Positions 60,901-64,000 of a stretch of DNA of 64,000 nucleotides are shown here, piece by piece (within the stretch, counting starts at the first letter, position 1; each line of letters opens with the position of its first letter). The DNA lies in the NCBI RefSeq assembly GCF_900091525.1, contig NZ_FMCU01000018.1, positions 86,818 to 150,817 of the forward strand, in the 5' to 3' direction. The notes under the pieces were generated by a model. It was not told the DNA's origin. It saw only the letters and a program-made list of their open reading frames with translations, and did not search any database. This DNA is from Micromonospora matsumotoense (GTDB lineage Bacteria; Actinomycetota; Actinomycetes; Mycobacteriales; Micromonosporaceae). The position numbers were made by a program, and so were the translations under genes.

Positions 60901-61703
60901 CCGCCGGACGCCCTGCCCGCCAGACCGGCGTCGCCCGACCCCGTGGTCGAATCCCACATCACCGCCGACTCGGCCGATGCGATCTCCTGGCCGTCCACGA
61001 CGGCGGACAGCCGCCCGCCCGCGCCCTGCCTGACCTGCGCCTCGCCCCCGAGGTCGAAGCGCAACTCCCGTAGGCGCGCGTTCGCTGCGGCCTGTGGTGT
61101 CCGTACCACGAAGACGTGGGTGAAGCCCGTGTGCGTCGCGCGCAACACCAGATCGGTGCCGGGAAGCACCTCCGCGTACGTGGCCGCCTCGCCGGACACC
61201 GTCGGCTTCGGCAATCCGTCCGGCCACGACAACGACAACGTCCTGCCGGCGCGCGACAGCACCACCGCCGGGCCGCGTCCACCGTCGGAGAACCGCACCT
61301 GCGCCGCCGAGGCCTTCGGCGCCCAGCCGTCCGCCGACCGCCGCAGCGACAGGTCGATGTTCACCCAGGACCCGTCGTCGCGTTTCACCCGCTGTGGCAT
61401 CACCGCCGCCTCGGCGGTGAATCCGCCAGACGGATTGGCGAACAGTTGGGTCAACTCGGTGCGGGCGGATCCCACCTCGACCCGGTGACCCGACCGCCTC
61501 GCGGCGGTCACCGCCGAGGCCGCATCCGGTGCCACCGAGACATCGCCCACCGCCCGCGCAGGGGACCCCGGCGTCGCCTGCGCCGCCCCGGCTCCCGTCG
61601 CCACCGAACCGGCCAGCAGTCCGGCCAGGGCGACGAGTGCGGTCACCCGACGCCCGGCTGTCGGTCCGCCAAGGCGTGTGGGGTCGGTAGGAGCGGGTGT
61701 CAC
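57957..61703 (-). CDS. Secreted LamG/DNRLRE-domain protein, partner of the RHS protein
   Basis: The 1248-residue protein has a signal peptide (VTALVALAGLLAGSVATGAG, ending AQATP) and an N-terminal beta region (VLPGTDLVLRATHTGFTHVF). A DNRLRE-like module follows (YRSYFDFPLSAIRGKHIESA), then fibronectin-like parts and two LamG domains (WVRLSALPTQNMAIATQAGD; WVQPRSLGIQTAVSQIGTKQ). It lies 64 bp upstream of the RHS gene on the same strand. Such LamG proteins commonly precede RHS proteins in Micromonospora and may anchor or display the toxin. The GTG at 61703 has GGAGG nearby. Confidence 0.85.
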   Translation of the reverse strand: MTPAPTDPTRLGGPTAGRRVTALVALAGLLAGSVATGAGAAQATPGSPARAVGDVSVAPDAASAVTAARRSGHRVEVGSARTELTQLFANPSGGFTAEAAVMPQRVKRDDGSWVNIDLSLRRSADGWAPKASAAQVRFSDGGRGPAVVLSRAGRTLSLSWPDGLPKPTVSGEAATYAEVLPGTDLVLRATHTGFTHVFVVRTPQAAANARLRELRFDLGGEAQVRQGAGGRLSAVVDGQEIASAESAVMWDSTTGSGDAGLAGRASGGTVTRSGPSTSSTAAAPGDRARTAAVRAEVSDGQLVLRPDPQLLTGGKATFPVFIDPAWSTAKSRWAYATQNNSNNTDTTIARVGKDPDSGKIYRSYFDFPLSAIRGKHIESAYVQMKLDHSWSCTDTPTYLYHSNGIASTPRTTWAPKLHSQKSTAQSHANEGFGCSDSPQPDMTVNFTGSAVTSLIQTHATNNYSNVTVGFCACSGTDGSGESTTDRWKKFWPNSAKLVVDYDSVPGAPYSLQTSGVACAPGQRISIGTLTPTFSGIFPDADKTQALTTAYEWLQVPSTGTYGDSTPRKPAPLGASVPAGGRSTTASLPALTEGQVYAFRARATDPAPYSKTSAWSAWCEFRIDTSIPPVVVTRSGPDEPLPGEKVTFGFSSTDTSVTKFRYGWTFPGTIEVPATSACSYHVPTGTNICYRIGSVSLSVPKYGQNTLHVRAYDGAGNPGDASAEFIAGRPSPAIARWGLETLPGVGTSAALADAQPALGGDTPLTASNVAWAPDVRIIKGATSTFNGTSSHLHTTGPVVDTSKSYGVAAWVRLSALPTQNMAIATQAGDCMYGFFFGVYVSDGVPRWDVTTRSNDCAASATYTNVSPENTAITSADVGRWQHVAFSYDEEAKLITLFVDGVPVAAEPWTTAWSASNGFQVGRNAAGGLTNNFFQGSVAQMQVYNRALVPHDFTGQRRDEEGSGGFDEPGMLKPVRVGQWTFDGAVGCYEENPSDWTLCMSPENTSFGRRIAFTKGVDVGDGSRASFLSFDSQAIDDPTQTTVEYGRSQDDVIGNPQNPNWQDGRVLRTDQSFSVSAWVQPRSLGIQTAVSQIGTKQSSFYLGQRTKVVSGNPVNWWSFSIFGIDSDSLGGRFADAFMTSRNMTEEADLSHWTHLVGVYDASLREVRLYVDGKPVATTPFGTGSFTGAFDATGPLYVGAARFTPLGAATQLVDRWHGDIDDVGLYQGALSDNDVREINETEAVREADVTG

Positions 61704-61965
61704 GATGCCTCCACGGGCGTAGTCAACGGCAGAATGTGCAGACGGGATGAGTAGGGCGACCGGCTCCCGAGTTCGCGCGGGGGCGGCGGCGCCGGGCGGA
61801 GGAGGGCCCTGGACGCGTGGACGCTGTCCACCGGACGCACCACCACGAGGGCCCGGCGACGAATCGCGCCAACCCCGTACCCAGGCAGCAGCTAGCCACC
61901 GTTCACCATGGAATCCCCCGTGCAGATGAGCACCAGCGGTCGAACCCTAGGGCCGGTTAACGCTG

Positions 61966-61997
61966 GTTGTCTACATTGATTACCTTGCGTAGACAAC
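61966..61997. promoter_or_regulatory. AT-rich inverted repeat upstream of the LamG/RHS operon
   Basis: GTTGTCTAC (61966-61974) and GTAGACAAC (61989-61997) are perfect complements around 14 bases. They lie in a 60-bp AT-rich island within the 390-base gap 61704-62093, about 260 bp before the LamG start. The site may be an operator or an old recombination site. No gene in the gap can be supported. Confidence 0.4.
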
Positions 61998-62093
61998 AAA
62001 AGGAACTAATGGCGATATTTAGATCGCCCGATGTGCTGGGCGTCCGCCCTCCGGAGCGGGCAGCACCCGCCCGAAGCGACCGAGGATGCGTGG

Positions 62094-63098
62094 TCAGGCT
62101 GGATGGTGGGTGGCGAGCAGTGCGGCCTCCCGGGCCGGGTCGAGGCCGACGGTCGACCGCACCGGCCGCCCCGCCCGGGGCGGGACCGCCCCCACCCGGC
62201 TTAGCCAGCGCCAGGTGTCACCGACCGTCTCGGCCACCGGGCGGCAGGCCAGTCCCGCCGCGTACGCCTTCTCGACGCCACGCTCCTGCAACCAGCGGTA
62301 CTCGTGGCCCGGCGGAATCCAGATCGGCAGGTCGTTCCACGGTGCGATCCCGGCGGCGAGGATCACCTCGGGGGCGGTCCAACGCAGCCGGACATCGCCG
62401 CCGGTCGCCGCCACCGCCTCGGCCAGCAGCCCGCCCATGGTGGTGTGCCCCGGACGGCTGATCACGTTGAAGGCACCACCGACGCCCTCGGCGGCCAGGT
62501 CGAGCGTGAAGGCCGCCAGGTCCCGGACGTCGACGTACTGCACGGGCAGGTCGGCCGGCCCCGGGGCGAGAACGTCACCGCCCCGGGCCACCCGGCGCAG
62601 CCACCACGGCAGCCGGCCGATGTCCTCCCCCGGCCCGAGGATCAGCCCGGCCCGCACCAGCAGTGCGCGTTCCCCGAACACCTCGGTCGCGGCCAGTTCA
62701 CCGCCCGCCTTGCAGCGGGCGTAGTCGTCGTCGCGGATGTCGTCGGCCGACGCCACCACCACCGGCGATTCCTCGCCGATCCCGGGGAGCACGGGCGGGG
62801 CGTAGACGGAGCCGCTGGAGACGTAGGCGTAGTGCCCGGCGGAGCGCAGCAGCGTGGCGGCGTCGCGTACCGCGTGGGGTGCGCCGTCCCAGGTGTCGAC
62901 CACCACGTCCCACCCGCCGCCGGCCAGTGCAGCCAACCCGCCCGGCACGGTCCGGTCACCCCGCAACCGGTGTACGCCCGGCGGGGTGTCCCCGTGTATC
63001 CCCCGGTTGACCATCGTCACCGTCCAGCCCCGGCGTACCCCCTCGGCCACGATGGCGGCTCCGACGAACCCGGTGCCACCCAGCATCAGCAGTCTCAT
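62094..63098 (-). CDS. NAD-dependent epimerase/dehydratase-family protein
   Basis: The 334-residue extended SDR protein has the Rossmann motif MLGGTGFVGAAIVAEG at about 5-20. The catalytic region YVSSGSVYAPP with later DYARCKAGGE (YxxxK is replaced by YARCK) suggests an atypical member. The substrate is probably a nucleotide sugar or reductase-type ligand, unknown. The ATG at 63098 begins the conserved part; the ribosome-binding site is weak. Confidence 0.8.
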   Translation of the reverse strand: MRLLMLGGTGFVGAAIVAEGVRRGWTVTMVNRGIHGDTPPGVHRLRGDRTVPGGLAALAGGGWDVVVDTWDGAPHAVRDAATLLRSAGHYAYVSSGSVYAPPVLPGIGEESPVVVASADDIRDDDYARCKAGGELAATEVFGERALLVRAGLILGPGEDIGRLPWWLRRVARGGDVLAPGPADLPVQYVDVRDLAAFTLDLAAEGVGGAFNVISRPGHTTMGGLLAEAVAATGGDVRLRWTAPEVILAAGIAPWNDLPIWIPPGHEYRWLQERGVEKAYAAGLACRPVAETVGDTWRWLSRVGAVPPRAGRPVRSTVGLDPAREAALLATHHPA

Positions 63099-63255
63099 GC
63101 GTCCCAATCTGCCGCCTGAGGACACCGACGCGGCACCCTGTTCACCGGCAGCGGATCTGCCGTCGGCAGAACCCCCGCACCACCCCCGACCCCGCTGGGT
63201 TCCCAGCGCACGTGGTGGGGATCGGGCCAGGATGGGTGGTTTCCTCAGAAACGCT

Positions 63256-63290
63256 CATGCCGCTGGGGCATGTTTGTGACGCGCAGGCAT
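63256..63290. repeat. Family-A intergenic repeat
   Basis: The complement reads ATGCCTG, then GTCA, CATGCCCC and GGCATGA, aligning with the copies at 25291 and 31568. It lies in the 559-base gap 63099-63657. Confidence 0.45.
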
Positions 63291-63374
63291 GAAGGTCTCT
63301 GCGCGACATGAACCACCCGACCGGGTTGCCGGGAGCAGGGCCACCCCCAGCCGCACGACGCCTTGGCCTCCGGC

Positions 63375-63481
63375 GGAATGACCGGGCACCCACGGTCGTT
63401 ACATCTCCCGTACGACCGCAGCAGCACCCGGCCAGTCCGCATGCATGCGGGAATGGTCCCGGGACCCCGGTCGTTACACCT
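63375..63481 (+). promoter_or_regulatory. Two tandem SigR/ECF-type promoters
   Basis: GGAAT-N18-GTT occurs twice: GGAAT at 63375 with CGTTACA ending 63404, and GGAAT at 63450 with CGTTACA ending 63479. The blocks, about 75 bp apart, share most bases (GGAATG..CGGTCGTTACA). This matches the GGAAT-N18-GTT consensus of the thiol-stress sigma factor SigR. They would give leaders of about 175-250 bases to the hydrolase-like gene. Confidence 0.65.
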
Positions 63482-63657
63482 GACCCCGGCACGAGCGGCC
63501 ACCGCCCCACGCGGCAAGCCCCACCGGAACCCCCGCAAGCACTTCCCCCGTATGAGCGCCCCCGACGTGGTGCCCACGCCCCCTTCCGCAGCCCGTCCCC
63601 ACGGGCGCGTCCGGCCTACGGGCTGGTCGGGGCGTCTACCCCCGAAGGAGCTTCCCC

Positions 63658-64000
63658 ATGAACACCACCATCATGAACACCACCATTCTGCGTAAGAGTG
63701 TTCTCGGTATCGCCGGTCTGGCCGTCGCCGGTGGTCTGGCCGCCGGCCCGCTGAACCACGGCACCCCCGACACCACCACCCTCGACGCCCGTCCCGTCGC
63801 CGCCACCGTCCAGGCCGACAAGCCGGCCGTGGACAAGGGCAAGCTGATCCCGCACGGCGTGCAGGGCGACCAGTCCCGCATCGACCTGAACGACGAGCAG
63901 ACCGGCAACGTCAAGGCGATCATCGCCGCGACCAAGAAGTCGGGCCTGGACGAGCGGGCCGCCGTGGTCTCCATCGCCACCGCGTTGCAGGAGTCGAAGC
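63658..64000 (+). CDS. Secreted cell-wall-hydrolase-like protein, 3' end outside window
   Basis: The first 114 residues show a signal peptide (ILRKSVLGIAGLAVAGGLAA) and a region (IDLNDEQTGNVKAIIAATKK; DERAAVVSIATALQESK) that resembles the helical N-terminal part of actinobacterial NlpC/P60 or lysozyme-like cell-wall hydrolases. The catalytic domain lies beyond the window. GAAGGAG precedes the ATG at 63658. The tandem SigR-type promoters suggest induction by redox or envelope stress. Confidence 0.6.
   Translation, partial: MNTTIMNTTILRKSVLGIAGLAVAGGLAAGPLNHGTPDTTTLDARPVAATVQADKPAVDKGKLIPHGVQGDQSRIDLNDEQTGNVKAIIAATKKSGLDERAAVVSIATALQESK

Noticed and set aside
61967..62461. Plus-strand frame starting MSTLITLRRQQKELMAIFRS
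   Set aside because: The first 20 codons look gene-like and AT-rich, but the frame soon becomes Arg/Pro-rich and is antisense to the epimerase gene; at most a short remnant.
63099..63657. ydaO/c-di-AMP riboswitch upstream of the hydrolase-like gene
   Set aside because: Such genes often have one, but the conserved elements (such as the ACAGCTAACC-type end) are not present; the repeated block fits tandem promoters instead.
1..64000. tRNA, rRNA or insertion-sequence genes
   Set aside because: No tRNA-like T-loop/cloverleaf, rRNA or transposase sequence was recognised on either strand by eye; a covariance-model scan would be decisive.

Overview
The window is high-GC, gene-dense actinomycete DNA, most likely from Micromonospora or a close relative in the Micromonosporaceae. 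The reasons are GC-rich third codon positions throughout, XRE/DUF397 regulator pairs, a Spo0M-like sporulation protein, a DivIVA-domain protein, an F420-dependent oxidoreductase, many GTG/TTG starts, and a DevR/DevS-type dormancy locus. The assignment rests on gene content and protein resemblance from memory; no search was run. I saw no rRNA, tRNA, CRISPR array, transposase or replication origin.

Layout. 1-7.8 kb is housekeeping: a partial LolA-like lipoprotein, a HelD-type helicase, small membrane proteins, Spo0M and an MFS exporter. 7.8-18.8 kb is a patchwork of regulators and decay. It holds a wrecked divergent tetR/hydrolase pair whose hydrolase N-terminus is inverted, an intact tetR/epoxide-hydrolase pair with a symmetric double operator, a VapBC toxin-antitoxin pair and DoxX/HxlR pair flanked by an intact phosphotransferase and a copy of its 3' end, an MFS fragment, a Ser-Ile-Gly-Ser repeat protein, a truncated glyoxalase and an XRE/DUF397 pair. 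18.8-29.4 kb looks like a galactomannan/galactoside utilisation locus: DeoR repressor, GH42 beta-galactosidase, lipoprotein-permease-permease ABC importer, GH36 alpha-galactosidase and secreted GH5 mannanase with CBM2.

29.7-38 kb carries an F420-linked oxidoreductase, a membrane-lipid block (PAP2 phosphatase, BrkB/YihY, diacylglycerol-kinase-like), an HTH regulator coupled to a Clp-N-domain protein behind two matching palindromes, and a PP2C phosphatase. 38-48.4 kb resembles a DosR/DosS regulon: two tandem universal stress proteins, phosphoketolase, two Acg-type nitroreductases, a two-GAF histidine kinase whose PHHPP motif puts a His at residue 149, and its response regulator. GGGnCC-type palindromes stand before several of these genes. 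The locus also holds a P-type ATPase remnant and arrays of 8-, 14-, 15- and 17-bp tandem repeats.

48.5-50.9 kb has a NUDIX/HTH pair, a Cys-rich small protein and a low-GC XRE gene. 50.9-61.7 kb is a two-gene secreted system: a LamG protein followed by a 2322-residue RHS protein ending in a Hint domain and a low-GC toxin-like tip, with no visible immunity gene. 62-64 kb has an epimerase-like gene and the start of a secreted cell-wall-hydrolase-like gene behind two SigR-type promoters. Two families of short intergenic palindromes recur, one at 25.3, 31.6 and 63.3 kb and one at 27.8 and 42.8 kb.
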